A program made the position numbers and the translations under genes. The notes beneath the pieces were generated by a model. The model was not told the DNA's origin. It searched no databases and saw only the letters and a program-made list of their open reading frames with translations. Positions 33,486-45,394 of a stretch of 64,000 nt of DNA are shown in pieces. The stretch lies in NCBI GenBank assembly GCA_032622095.1, contig CP136063.1, positions 89,569,980-89,633,979 on the forward strand. The letters are read 5' to 3'. Every line of letters starts with the position of its first letter. The stretch's first letter is position 1. The stretch comes from Siphonodentalium dalli. Lineage: Eukaryota > Mollusca > Scaphopoda > Gadilida > Siphonodentaliidae.

Positions 33486-33733
33486 TTCTTTGGAGATTTG
33501 CTTCCTGAGCTTTTCGATGCCAGACTAAGTTTGGACTCCCTGAGTGCTTTTGACTGTGGAGACATGAGATCGCTGCTGCTCGGCGTCATCTTCTCTATGT
33601 TCAGCTGGTTACGCTCCTCTTCCGTTAGGTTTCCTCGTAGTTCGTCAGATTTTAGTTGCTGGAAGCCACCTTTCTGCCACATACCAACAGATCCATCAGG
33701 TGCATTGTAAGACAGCTCAAACGTGACAGTAGT
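33486..33733 (-). CDS. ferlin exon 4 in window (end of C2A, linker)
   Basis: A 248-bp exon, acceptor TTGTAG|AC and donor AAGAA|GTTAGT. It starts in phase 0 after exon 3 and reads TTVTFELSYNAPDGSVGMW, the last C2A strand followed by the YxAPDGxVGxW phrase seen in ferlins. A charged, serine-rich linker follows: LTEEERNQLNIEKMTPSSSD, then SKLSLASKSSGSKSPK. It ends with AA (phase 2). A downstream GTAAAA could serve as an alternative donor in phase 0, but only GTTAGT joins exon 5 in frame. The opposite-strand frame at 33303-33710 is a shadow extended by the G run. Confidence 0.9.
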
Positions 33734-35520
33734 CTACAATATAGAACAAGAAAAAAAAAAATTATGTCTTTCAGAAACAGATTTTTTTATCAACTGATAA
33801 ATATACATATTAAAGCACCTTGTCCCCATATCCGGTTGTAACTAGCAATCTGATTGGCTACAATGCCACGATCAAATCACCATGCCACCCTTGACAGGGG
33901 GGTTTAAGAAAATGTGCATAAAAATAGGGGGTATATGAGCACATGAAATTTCAGAAGTCGATTGATGACCCTTGAACTGGCAGTTTCCACTAATTGTGAT
34001 GTTGCTCTAGCATGCCAAACTTTGACGTCACCTGATGCTGGATCCATAGGTCGGTTACTGAATTATTCTTATTGATATAAATTAATGTGAGAAGCTATGA
34101 AAATTACACTTAAATTGAGGGACAAAATTGTTGACTCCAGCAAAAATGTGATACCTGGAAGTCTCTTTTCAACATCCAGGTATTAAATGTCCATGTACCC
34201 ACTTTAGTCCATTAAAATGCCAAAGTCCAATAAAAACTTGAAGGGGTAGACAGTGGAAAATGTCAAAGCATTTTTTGAAAAATATTCTAAACAAGAAATT
34301 ATGGCATATCGTCATGAGAAAAAATCGGATGACCTGTCTGATCTGATCCGATTACTGGTTAGAACTTTATAGAAGTGGGCGTAATCTTGTCAAATGTATG
34401 CATACTGAGTAACGAGTCACTACAAAATTATTCTGTTTAAAGGGAACTAAACATTGTGGGCATTTGCCAAATAACGTTACAGTATACACCCACTATAGTG
34501 TAATTGAAAGAATAACAGTATATTCATAAGTAAGGTTTTGTTTAGACTTGCTACTATGCACAAAATACTAAATTACGCACTGTTTAGTGTAGGCTAACAT
34601 CATATCTTGGTGATTTTATGCCAAATATCGCGAGCTTGCAAATGAAGTCATTGTTCATTGGTATTATGTCGTAACGGAAGTTCAATTACAGTACCATCAC
34701 TGGTGTACACGTTTTAGTGTGTACCTAATATGACATCTACGAAAGCCGAAGGGAAGTAATCCACCTGTCATCCTCAAAAACAGGTTTAGACTTAAATATT
34801 TGAATTACCTGTGCGATACGCGATGTTTGTTGACAAATGACTGTAAAAGTAATGTTTACATAACAATGGTTTCAACATGAGAAAATATCGTTATTGGAGA
34901 ATTATTGTCAAGATTAGAACAAAGTCGATCTATCTTCCCATATTCTTCTTTTATGATTTCTCACATCTACGCCTTGAAAAAGTGTGAATTCAGTGACGTT
35001 ATCACACACAGCAGGCTAGCATCAATAAATTCACCCGGGTAAAATTGGCAGCCGGAACACATATTCGAACTTGACCTGTAATACAGTATTTTGGGCTAGT
35101 AAACTCACAAACCAAATTTCATTCTATTCAGTTCAGACTTACTAAAGTTATCATCCGGCAACGAAAACAGCGAACGGGAGGACAGACCAACGGATGAACC
35201 AATAACATAATACGTCCTGTTTTAAAAAAATTGGGTGTATAAAAAGGCCATGCGAGGCTGTGTGAGGAGTTAATTTCAATCAGAAATAACTCCACCATGA
35301 ATACTTGTAAACCAATACTATCCAGTACACAACTAAAATACCCTAACGACAGATATAAAAGTTCAGATACCCTTCCTTTACCAAGAGCATCATTTCACGT
35401 TTCTCAGGATTCGAACAATTGCTTCGCCAGTGCTAGACAATTTATTATGTACAATGCACCTTACTTACTGAACCACATGAGGCCATCATATGCTTGGTGG
35501 TGGTGACATAACCAGAATCA
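33734..35520. other. non-coding, nothing recognised
   Basis: Start of the 21.5-kb intron between ferlin exons 3 and 4. About 35030-35200 resembles a dispersed repeat (CGAACTTGACCTGTAAT) also present near 30785. Confidence 0.4.
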
Positions 35521-35579
35521 ATAACAATGAAAAAACAATATTTTCACAATAACAAGAAAAAAACCCATCAATACATGTA

Positions 35580-35810
35580 CAGTAATGCCCTAAGTAATTG
35601 ACTCCATAACCACAGCAGAATTATGGGTAACTTTTCAGGATTTAGTCGGAAATATGGCTTGTTGCCATTCATCGGAAAGCTAGCAGAATTATGGGTAACT
35701 TTTCAGGATTCTTTCCGATGAATGGCAACAAGCCATATTTCCGACTAAATCCTGAAAAGTTACCCATAATTCTGCTTTGGTTATGGAGTCGATTACTTAG
35801 GGCATTACTG
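35580..35810. mobile_element. Tc1/mariner-like foldback MITE, family M, copy 8
   Basis: TA-flanked palindrome with an extra internal partial repeat (GCAGAATTATGGGTAACTTT twice in the left arm). Confidence 0.7.
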
Positions 35811-35886
35811 TAAATCCCTAAAAAAGAATAACAATGAAAAAACACTATTTTCACAATAACAAGAAAAAAAACCATCAATACATGTA

Positions 35887-36051
35887 CAGTAATGCCCTAA
35901 GTAATTGACTTCATAACCACAGCAGAATTATGGGTAACTTTTCAGGGAGAGCTTTCCGATGAATGGCAACAAGCCATATTTCCGACTAAATCCTGAAAAG
36001 TTACCCATAATTCTGCTGTGGTTATGGAGTCGATTACTTAGGGCATTACTG
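35887..36051. mobile_element. Tc1/mariner-like foldback MITE, family M, copy 9
   Basis: Duplicate of copy 8 with most of the left arm deleted. Confidence 0.7.
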
Positions 36052-36065
36052 TAAATCCCTAAAAA

Positions 36066-36815
36066 ATAATAAAGAGGAATGAGAATAAGATGCTATTCAA
36101 TAATTCACATGCTGGGAGTTCAGTAGAAGAAAATCTCTTCTATCAGGCGAACCTTGAGAGTATTCTCTGAGACGGGATGATTGCTTCGATCAGTGATCAC
36201 AGTGATTTGTTTAGATTTATTGATGGTCGTCATGCGAACAGCTCCATAAAGACTGACCCCTCAACAATGCATGCCAATGATAATTTGTTATTTCCAGGCT
36301 GTGTTTCTGATCCTCTATCCAATGGACTTATGTGATCGCATCCTGGCTTGCTTTATCATTATTTATTGTCAGAAAATAACCCATAATCCTGGTCCAACAA
36401 TTCACTCCTCATAAGATTCTCGTGTGGTGAACTGGATATATGTGCATTCCAATAAGTAGGTAAAATGGAAAATTCCTGAAAGAAATTCCAGTACATAACG
36501 GAAAACCCAAACAAAATGATTGATCACTCCATTGAATGTCCTAATAGTAGTGAACATCCATACCAAATATTGTTGAGATCGGAACACTTTCAAGTTATGT
36601 CCTGAACAAACATCGGATTGATGGACAGACAGACCTACATTTCCAGATAAACAAAGATTAATAACTCTAGAACGGAAGACCTGAACAAAACTATTGAACA
36701 CTCCATTGAATGTGCTCATAGTAGTGAACATCCTCTCAAAATTTCATTGAGATACGAGCACTACTGTTCAACAGACCTGAACAGACGTTGGGCTATTAAT
36801 TATGTATCTATCTAC
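36066..36815. other. non-coding; partial dispersed repeat
   Basis: 36110-36280 resembles 39625-39780 (TTCAGTAGAAGA, GATTTATTGATG-TCGTCATGCGA, CTCCATAAAGA). 36480-36760 contains an internal duplication (CACTCCATTGAATGTGCTCA-like). Confidence 0.4.
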
Positions 36816-37207
36816 ATATTTATGTGGCTAACAAGTAGTTGATCTATTTATGTGGCTAACAAGTAGTTGATCTATTTATGTGGCTAACAAGTAGTTGATC
36901 TATTTATGTGGCTAACAAGTAGTTGATCTATTTATGTGGCTAACAAGTAGTTGATCTATTTATGTGGCTAACAAGTAGTTGATCTATTTATGTGGCTAAC
37001 AAGTAGTTGATCTATTTATGTGGCTAACAAGTAGTTGATCTATTTATGTGGCTAACAAGTAGTTGATCTATTTATGTGGCTAACAAGTAGTTGATCTATT
37101 TATGTGGCTAACAAGTAGTTGATCTATTTATGTGGCTAACAAGTAGTTGATCTATTTATGTGGCTAACAAGTAGTTGATCTATTTATGTGGCTAACAAGT
37201 AGTTGGT
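36816..37207. repeat. 28-bp tandem repeat, about 14 copies
   Basis: The unit TATTTATGTGGCTAACAAGT + AGTTGATC repeats almost without change, with one degenerate copy after 37200. Confidence 0.95.
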
Positions 37208-37465
37208 CAAATTTTAAGTGGCTATCAAGTAGTTGATACTCATAAAATTTCAGATTATGGAATCATAACATGTAGCAATTATAGCAGAAGTAGCTGATTG
37301 AAATTCCAAAACTTGCATACAGCAACTAGGATAGGAAAAACTGACAGATCCATGATTGGGTGACTTGCCACATAACTGTCCGAACACCTCCTATATTGAC
37401 AGTTCATGGATGTCTAAATCTATGGACTTTAAGGTTCCAACATTTGAATGACTTCAGAATTAAAG

Positions 37466-37905
37466 GTACTCAATCCGATTAAACACCCGTAAATTAATAT
37501 TTGGCTTCGGGGGTAAAATATATTTGATTCGAGTCGAGGAACCGACCCATCAAAGCGCAGTGTGATCAGATATCAGATTGCAGATTTTTGAAGTTTGTTA
37601 TTTCAATTGTTTGTGGCCCAGAAACACGCCATCAAAAGGATGGTCTCGGTCAAAATTGAGGATGAAGATGGATAACTCTAAAACAAGTGGTAATACGGCC
37701 AAATTTCGTGAATACTCAAGTGATAATACGGCCATACTTCGTTGAACAAAATGTTGATAAATAACACGTTTTGGGAAATTTGATACCATAATTGACAGTG
37801 GTTAGCATTATTTTTTTGCAATCAATCGATTCTGATAACTAAAGCGTATTTTTGAAGAAATGTTGTTGTTGTTGTATTTTGTCCCTCTGATCAGATTGAG
37901 TAGTC
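37466..37905. mobile_element. TIR element, family G, copy 2
   Basis: Left end AAAGGTACTCAATCCGATTA; right end degraded (CAGATTGAGTAGTCAGATT). Shares the interior with 63589 onward, including GGTCTCGGTCAAAATT. Confidence 0.6.
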
Positions 37906-38296
37906 AGATTAGGCCAAATGGATCATTTTTGAGGGGCCATCTGAACGCTGTTATGTGGATATAGCCACATAACAGAAATTAGACACCTGAATATCCATTT
38001 TTCTTATTGATAACCACATAAGTAACCAAATGTAATCATGGATGGACAAATGGACATTACGACAGATGCAAAATAGTATCCCCCCCCCCCCTCCCCCCGT
38101 TTTTTAAAAGAAGGTTCAACTATATATCAGAAGTGAAGTTAAGCAAATGATAATGTTTTATTGAAATGTCATGTTACGATCGGAATGGCATAATAAGATG
38201 TCCCCTCAATCAGACCAAGCTTGAAAATCATTTGATTGTAGCACCATGTCGGGGTTTAATTGAACCCACAACCTGTTGTCTAGCGGATATTGCAAT

Positions 38297-38449
38297 CAAG
38301 CCTTGAAATAGTGTGTCTGTCATTTGCAGAGAATGAGGTCCCCAGAGGGTGAATTTGGTGATGCTAGCCCACTATGCGGGGTAGCATCACTAAATTCACC
38401 CTCTGGGGACCTCATTTTGCAAATGACAGACACACTATTTCAAGGCTTG
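38297..38449. mobile_element. hAT-like foldback MITE, family H, copy 2
   Basis: Perfect 8-bp duplication ATTGCAAT (38289-38296, 38450-38457). Termini CAAGCCTTGAAATAGTGTG. A single palindrome without the longer interior. Confidence 0.8.
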
Positions 38450-38496
38450 ATTGCAATGGTATTCAGAACCTAATTACCTCAGCTATGGAGACATCC

Positions 38497-38800
38497 TTAA
38501 CCTCTTGGCTCAGCTATGGAGACATCCTTATAAACCTCTTGGCTGATATACATCCGTACTGAGTACGGATGTAAAACGTCACTATGTGTGCTATACGACC
38601 ATAACTGGAACTCACAGATTGTTGCATCATAACCATTGTATCTCGAAGTTTGAAACAGTGTATGATGTTCCAAAATTGTGAATGATAATAACCTTTCTAC
38701 GAGGCCTTGGTTTTCGGGTTTTCCATGATATTGCTGATTTCCATATTTCCACTGGAATTGGCCATAAATATTAACAGCCAGTACACAACATCATTTAGTT
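38497..38800. repeat. family D-like fragment
   Basis: TAACCTCTTGGCT, then GTACTGAGTACGGATG and CAGTGTATGATGTTCCA shared with 11870-12110 and, inverted, 3305-3545. Confidence 0.45.
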
Positions 38801-39290
38801 ATGTTCTAACTCGCTTGCAGCTCGAACGAACATAAAGTAGTTATGGAATAACTACAACGAATGCATGATGTTAAATGTAAACTTTAATGGACAAACGTGA
38901 AGTGTAGCGATAAATATCGTTCGCAGACTATCAGTTTTATAACAAATAATACATGAAATGATGAATATTATAGTGTTACAATTGTTATAAGCATCTCCCA
39001 ATCATGGGGTGGGTGGGGGGATACAACGCAAAATTTCAAGAGTAGAGTGAAGCTTGACCACCGTGTCAAGCGAGTTAAACCAATGCAAAATCAGTCGTGT
39101 GAATAAGCTCACACGAGCTCATCGTTACGTTTGCGTTGAACATCGTTCAGACGATGCAGTATTGACCCAGTTTGAATGACCAAAACAAACTGGACATCGT
39201 TAACTCGTTACCGGCCATGCACTATGCACACGTTGGCGAACATTAATAAATATATCAGTGAGGCGGTTAAAAAGAAAGCTAGGACCGAAA
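38800..39290. other. non-coding, nothing recognised
   Basis: Ferlin intron; no repeat or exon identified. Confidence 0.35.
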
Positions 39291-39294
39291 TTAA

Positions 39295-39551
39295 CCCTTC
39301 CATGATGGGAGCTTCCTGAAATTTTGAGAAAACTCTGTGCCAATGCATTCTCTTATATATATGGGTCTCCCATATGGAGCCTCACATATATAAGAGAATA
39401 CATTGGCCTAACAATATTAACCTCGACCTAAATGTAAGCCAGTGTATTCTCATATATATGCGAGGCTTCTTATGAGAGACTCACACTATAAGAGAATGTA
39501 CTGACACAGGATCTTTAACGCTGCACCAGCGCAGCTCCCGTCATGAAAGGG
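39295..39551. mobile_element. piggyBac-like MITE, family B, copy 3
   Basis: TTAA at 39291-39294 and 39552-39555. Tips CCCTTCCATGATGGGAGCTT and CCCGTCATGAAAGGG. Two CTTATATATG-type palindromes. Confidence 0.75.
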
Positions 39552-39906
39552 TTAACATATCAACATTAGCAGAGAGAACATTTTCATGATAAAAGAGAAT
39601 GGCATCCACTTAAATATTACATAACAGGATGTGAATTCAGTAGAAGATATTTTCCATCACGCGATCCTTGAGGAAAGTTGCTTCAATCACTGATCACAAT
39701 AATTTGTTGAGATTTATTGATGTTCGTCATGCGATCCTCTCCATAAAGAACAGGCCCTAAACAATGAATCGTGATGATATAATCTCATACTATGACTGTA
39801 CTTGTTACGTGAACACATTTTAGGTTGTCTTTATAGAAGGTGATGTCATAATAATCAATGGTGAGTACCGGGAAGCAATTTCAGTACATGATGAGAGCTG
39901 GGCTTT

Positions 39907-40380
39907 TGTGGCATACATACTGCTTAGTGTGGTGTACCACCAAGTATGGCATACCGCCTAATGTGACATACATACTGCTTAGTGTGGTGTACCACCAAGT
40001 ATGGCATACCGCCTAATGTGGCATACATACTGCTTAGTGTGGTGTACCACCAAGTATGGCATACATACTGCTTAGTGTGGTGTACCACCAAGTATGGCAT
40101 ACCGCCTAATGTGACATACATACTGCTTAGTGTGGTGTACCACCAAGTATGGCATACCGCCTAATGTGGCATACATACTGCTTAGTGTGGTGTACCACCA
40201 AGTATGGCATACATACTGCTTAGTGTGGTGTACCACCAAGTATGGCATACCGCCTAATGTGACATACATACTGCTTAGTGTGGTGTACCACCAAGTATGG
40301 CATACCGCCTAATGTGACATACATACTGCTTAGTGTGGTGTACCACCAAGTATGGCATACCGCCTAATGTGACATACGAC
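39907..40380. repeat. satellite block 1 with 148-bp higher-order unit
   Basis: The subunit CATACATACTGCTTAGTGTG + GTGTACCACCAAGTATGGCA alternates with CATACCGCCTAATGTGA. Sequence at 39924-40121 repeats at 40072-40269 with the same translation, showing a 148-bp period. Confidence 0.9.
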
Positions 40381-41125
40381 ATATTGTGGCATATGGCATA
40401 GTGTCACATACCATCTAGTGCATTGTACCACCTAGTGTGGCATACCGCCTAATGTGACATACAACATATTGTGGCATACTGCATAGTGTCACATACCATC
40501 TAGTGCATTGTACCACCTAGTGTGGCATACCACCTAATGTGACATACGACATATTGTGGCATACTGCATAGTGTCACATACCATCTAGTGCATTGTACCA
40601 CCTAGTGTGGCATACCACCTAATGTAAAATACAACATATACTGGCATATGGCATAGTGTCACATACCATCTAGTGCATTGTACCACCAAGTATGGCATAC
40701 CGCCTAATGTGACATACGACATATTGTGGCATACTGCATAGTGTCACATACCATCTAGTGCATTGTACCACCAAGTATGGCATACTGCCTAATGTGACAT
40801 ACGACATATTGTGGCATACTGCATAGTGTCACATACCATCTAGTGCATTGTACAACCTAGTGTGGCATACCACCTAATGTGACATACAACATATTGTGGC
40901 ATACTGCATAGTGTCACATACCATCTAGTGCATTGTACCACCTAGTGTGGCATACCACCTAATGTGACATACGACATATTGTGGCATATGGCATAGTGTC
41001 ACATACCATCTAGTGCATTGTACCACCTAGTGTGGCATACCACCTAATGTGACTTACAACATATTGTGGCATACTGCATAGTGGCACATTACATCTAGTG
41101 TGGAATACTGCCTAGTGTGGCATAT
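40381..41125. repeat. satellite block 2, about 85-bp unit
   Basis: Related unit: GACATATTGTGGCATACTGC, ATAGTGTCACATACCATCTA, GTGCATTGTACCACCTAGTG. About eight copies. Both blocks are built from the same short words (GTGGCATAC, CACCTAGTG). Confidence 0.9.
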
Positions 41126-41157
41126 AGTACTTAACAAAAGCAGATAATAGGAATTAA

Positions 41158-41854
41158 TCCTTTCCTTACTGAATACTCATTGACAAGTAGTTCTCTTAGG
41201 AAGTGTTCAGATAAGATGTTCAACAAATGACCAGTGATCATTTGAACATTTCCCCTCTATTCCCCCATTTCTTCTATAAACTTATATTATTTTTTCGTTT
41301 GTCTGCATATTTTTCTTGAAAACAAGCCTGAGTTTAGTGTGCCTGTAATTTGCAGAATGAGGTCCCCAGCGGATGAATTTAGAGATGCTATCCCGCATAG
41401 CAGGTTAGCATCACCAAATTCACCCTCTGGGGCATCATTCTGCTTGGCCTTATCTGCTATGGGAGACAGAGACTCAGATTGAAGTTCCCAAATGGTCAAT
41501 ATTGTGATGAACACCCATTGGGAACCTCGATTATGCAATGTGTCATCTGCCAATTTGGGGATATAGAGAAACTAAACTAAAAAAGAAATAAAAGCTATGA
41601 GAAGAAGTTTCTATAGAAATTTGATAATAAAGAAATTTCCAGAGAAGATGAGGCCTAAGCCAGAGGGTGAATTTAGTGATGCTAGCCCACTATGCAGTAT
41701 AGCGTCACTAAATTCACCCTCTGGGGACCTCATTCTGCAAATGACAGGTACTAAACTCAGGCTTGCTTGAAACACCCCTCTGATGAAAACTAGACCACAC
41801 CAATGTGAACTTTATAACTGATGATGGGAGAATCCATTTAGTAAAGAATGGATT
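41158..41854. mobile_element. piggyBac-like MITE, family E, host of a hAT foldback
   Basis: TTAA at 41154-41157. Left half TCCTTTCCTTACTGAATACT and GTTCAACAAATGACC; right half AACACCCCTCTGATG to TTAGTAAAGAATGGATTA. Interrupted at 41333-41765. Confidence 0.55.
41333..41765. mobile_element. hAT-like foldback MITE, family H, long copy 3
   Basis: 433 bp with tips CAAGCCTGAGTTTAGTG and the inverse. Flanks CTTGAAAA/CTTGAAAC match at 7 of 8. Beyond the terminal palindromes it has an interior (TTGAAGTTCCCAAATGG, CAATTTGGGGATATAGAG) absent from copies 1 and 2. Confidence 0.7.
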
Positions 41855-41895
41855 ATCTAAACACTCACCTGACACACAACCAAATGAATGGCATA

Positions 41896-42045
41896 CAGTA
41901 ATGCTATAAGTAATCGACTCCTTAACCACAGCAGAATTATGGGTAATTTTTCAGGATTTAGTCAGAAATATGGCTTGTTACCATTCATCGGAAAGCTCTC
42001 GGCGAGTGGTTAAGGAGTCGATTACTTAGAGCATTACTAGTACTG
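41896..42045. mobile_element. Tc1/mariner-like foldback MITE, family M, copy 10
   Basis: Tip CAGTAATGCTATAAGTAAT; right arm mostly deleted, ending GCATTACTAGTACTG. Confidence 0.6.
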
Positions 42046-42865
42046 TAGATATCTTAAGTAAAGCTATCCCCATTTATGGAGAACTGATAGAATAATGATA
42101 AATTTTTTCGAAACCAAGGTTCAAGAATCACAATTGATACCCGACTCCAAACTTCTCAAAGCTCATGGTTGCATTCGTGAAATTTAATTATTAATTACCG
42201 GTAATTTACATTGCATGCTTCTATTAAACTCATCATCAATTTATAGAAATGGACACCTTTATATTGTATTTGTAACCAAACTACGGAAACATAATTGTAC
42301 AAACCAAGAAATATCTTTATTAGTAACTTGCTATTTAACCCTCCCAAAATTGACACGGTCTGTCAATAGAGAATTCTGTTTCAAATAGCCTCGTCAATGA
42401 TCGTGTCCATTTCAGAGGTAAGTAAAACCAGGATGAAATATTGTGAACTAAAGTAAGTTAATGAGGAAAATGAACAGAATGACTGGCATTCTTTTAGCAA
42501 GGTCACAAAAATAAACGATCGGAATTAACTAAACACTCACCTAAACACAAGGTTAAATGAGCTGAGTGGCATCAACCTCTTCAAATAAAGATATCACATC
42601 TAATTTTTTCCATGTATGGCACTAAATAATATCATCATGTATGGAAAGCTCATAGAAGAGATAGAAATACTCCCGAAACCACGCTTTAATAGCTAAAATG
42701 ATTCTGGTAGCATTTTGTAAAATCTTCCATTAAAATAACATTGCATGCTTCGAACTCATCATCAATTCACTGAAGTGGACATCTTTATATTATCTTTGTG
42801 ACAAATAAAACATTTGCAATGATCGCAAAACCAGAGAGATATCTTTTAAATTATCAGCCTGCTGC
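42046..42865. other. non-coding; internal diverged duplication
   Basis: 42100-42470 and 42540-42860 share words (CATTGCATGCTTC, CTCATCATCAATT, GACATCTTTATATTAT), also seen at 44300-44440. No exon. Confidence 0.4.
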
Positions 42866-42869
42866 TTAA

Positions 42870-43238
42870 CCCTTTACGCAACAGAACGGCCCTGTGCCAA
42901 TGCATTCTCTTATATATGCGAGTCGACCATAGGTCGCCTCGCATATATAAGAGAATGCATTGGCTTAACACATTAAAAATTATAAAATTGTTAAAGAATG
43001 TAAGAAAAAATGTTTTTTAGGCCAATGCATTCTCTTATATATGCGAGGCGACCTATGGTCGACTCGCATATATAAGAGAATGCATTGGCACAGGGCGTAA
43101 CTGTAACTATCACAATGTGGTCAAGGAGCCGGTTCCAATGATATCCATATTTGTATGGTTCTATTGAGACAGACCGAAGATATTTTAGGCTGTTGAAGCT
43201 TTATTTGGCCGGTTTTGGCCGGTTTGTTGGGTAAAGGG
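42870..43238. mobile_element. piggyBac-like MITE, family A, copy 2
   Basis: TTAA at 42866-42869 and 43239-43242. Same plan as copy 1 with a shorter AT-rich spacer between the two palindromes (42893-42966, 43020-43092). Confidence 0.8.
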
Positions 43239-43242
43239 TTAA

Positions 43243-43928
43243 AACCTTAATCATGAACGAAATAACATTAGAGCGGCAATAGCTAGGGAGTATTGTTATA
43301 ATTGGCACCGTCAATGAGGAGACCACTGCTGAGGTCAGAAAAACTGAGGATGAAATATTGTGAGTGAAATTCTGCAAGCCTTGAAACAGTGAGGGACTTC
43401 AGTTTAAGCTTCAGTCACAGCCGATATCGGAAATATGTCTGCGCAAATCCACATCCGAGGAATCTCAAACGACAATCACCGCGGCTGCAACGAATGCCAC
43501 TTTCAGTATCCAATACAAACAACATGAATTCCCTGTAATTTAATCATCGAATTTGAGGGTCTGGTCTCAAATACTATATAGGGTTATCTGTTGTTCAGAC
43601 CCTATGCTGTGTATTTTATACTTTAAGAGCCTCTATAAACATTATTTTAAAGGCCTAGGCATCGACGTAGAGATCGATGGCCTAGGCATATAAAAAAACA
43701 TCAAATTAACTATAAACTCCACCTTCCCAAAAATAGTTTCATAAAATTAGATAGATAAGTGCTTTAGTAAAACAACCATCGAACCCAAGGATAAAAATCT
43801 ACATGTACATGCTTACACATTCACTTTTTTCAGGATTTGGTGGAAACATGATGTCACATATGCTGGTCATCGGTAACTTCGAGGTCCCATCTCTGGCTGC
43901 AACTAGCTGCAGCCGATCTTAAAGTCAC
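43243..43928. other. non-coding, nothing recognised
   Basis: A short inverted pair GGCCTAGGCATCGA/TCGATGGCCTAGGC at about 43652-43687. No exon. Confidence 0.35.
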
Positions 43929-44290
43929 TCAGTGTGTCTATCATTTGCAGAATGAGGTCCCCAGAAGGTGAATTTAGTGACGCTATCTCACACAGCAGGC
44001 TAGCATCACCAAATTCACCATCTGGGAACCTCATTCTGCTTAGGCCTCAACTGCTATAGGAAACCTAGGATCAGATTGAAGTTCCACAGTTGAAGTTAGT
44101 GATATTCACCAATTAGTCACCTTGATTATGCATTTTATATTTTGCAAATTAGGGGATATTGAAACAGAAGGGAAAAGTAACTAAAAACAATGATAATTTA
44201 AGACTATAGATACTTCCCAGAAGATGAGCCCAAAGCAGAATGAGGTCCCCAGAGGGTGAATTTAGTGATGTTAGCCTGCTGTAGTAGCAG
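43929..44290. mobile_element. family H hAT-like fragment
   Basis: Starts at GTGTGTCTATCATTTGCAGA and keeps the GAGGTCCCCAGAAGGTGAAT palindrome plus interior; both tips are lost. Confidence 0.5.
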
Positions 44291-44529
44291 CTGTAAAAAC
44301 TTCCATTAAATATCATTGTGTGCTTCTAATTCATTATCAATTCACTGAAGAGGACACTTATGTATTATCTTTGTGACAAATATTGTACAGTGAACACCAA
44401 ACCATAAAGACATCTTTTAAAATATTAACTTTCTGCTGATAAATTTACCCCCCCCCCCCCAAAGAATTAAGGCCCTGCCAAGCTTCGAGTATTCAATTCG
44501 TTTACTACTCTCGTATACTCCTGAAATAT

Positions 44530-44846
44530 CATATGTTTGTTTTCAATTGATTGATGTTTAATGTCGCTTTCAGCAACAAAGGCCATATCACGACATTGCC
44601 AGCTTAAATGGTGGAGGAAATCTGCACACTGACAGCTAATCTAACAGTGAGTTCAATGGCTGATAAACTTGACGACCATGTGCAGCAAGCCATCAGCGAG
44701 TAACTGGCAACTCCACCAGATAACGATTTTGAGTTACAAAGTCCATTATGGAAACATTTGGATTTGAACCCTCATTGTCAGTGCTGGAGGGCGAGATGGC
44801 TTGGAGTTGTACCCCTAAATGACTGAGCCACTGAGGCCACCCAGTT
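44530..44846 (-). mobile_element. tRNA-derived SINE
   Basis: On the minus strand, TGGCCTCAGTGG (44839-44828) resembles a pol III A box and GGTTCAAATCC (44770-44760) is a perfect B box, 57 bp apart, as in tRNA-derived SINEs. The downstream body includes AATGTCGCTTTCAGCAAC read on plus, a phrase I associate with molluscan SINEs. Tail boundaries are unclear. Confidence 0.55.
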
Positions 44847-44944
44847 GTTTTCAACCATAAATGTTAGAACAACAATCTTAGTTCAGTAGTTAAATTACCA
44901 CCTAAAAAAACACTATTTGAAGATAGAAGCGGTATGTGCTTTAA

Positions 44945-45390
44945 CCCTTTCGGTGCCAGGTCCGATTTTTTATTCAACCCATATACCCTGTGCCAATGCA
45001 TTCTCTTATATATGCGAGTCGACCATAGGTCGCCTCGCATATATAAGAGAATGCATTGGCCTAACAATTTTTCATCATTTGTTATTATTTTTTACAATTT
45101 TAATAATTTTTTCTTATATTCTTTAACAGACTTATTTTGTAGGTTTAGTGCCAGGGAATCTTACGTTTTTCATGGGCATCCAAATTATTACTATGAATAC
45201 TTGGTGATAGTTTTGACTTATAACATGCCCCTAAGGTTTTATCCAGTTTGTTTTTAAATTCGCTATAGCATGCTTAAGCATACCCAAAAAAAATTCAACC
45301 AAAAAAAATGTACAATTTTTTTTTTTTTTAGGGCCGATTTTACAGACCGTAAATTAGGGCCGATGAGATCGGCTCCTGGCACTGAAAGGG
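44945..45390. mobile_element. piggyBac-like MITE, family C, copy 2
   Basis: TTAA at 44941-44944 and 45391-45394. Tips CCCTTTCGGTGCCAGGTCCG and GGCTCCTGGCACTGAAAGGG. Contains one CTTATATATGCGAG palindrome (44988-45062). Confidence 0.75.
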
Positions 45391-45394
45391 TTAA

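Larger units (their letters stand above)
35520..36065. repeat. tandem duplication (about 305 bp) carrying a MITE
   Basis: ATAACAATGAAAAAACA and AATACATGTACAGTAATGCC occur at about 35521 and 35828 with the same element and the same 3' flank TAAATCCCTAAAAAA. The two copies differ by internal deletions. Confidence 0.75.

Noticed and set aside
33303-33710. 135-codon plus-strand frame with poly-Gly
   Set aside because: It is the antisense of ferlin exon 4 extended by the G run; the minus strand has proper splice sites and a family match.
39924-40312. Repeated 60-65 residue frames in both orientations
   Set aside because: Identical translations of the 148-bp satellite period, without independent support.
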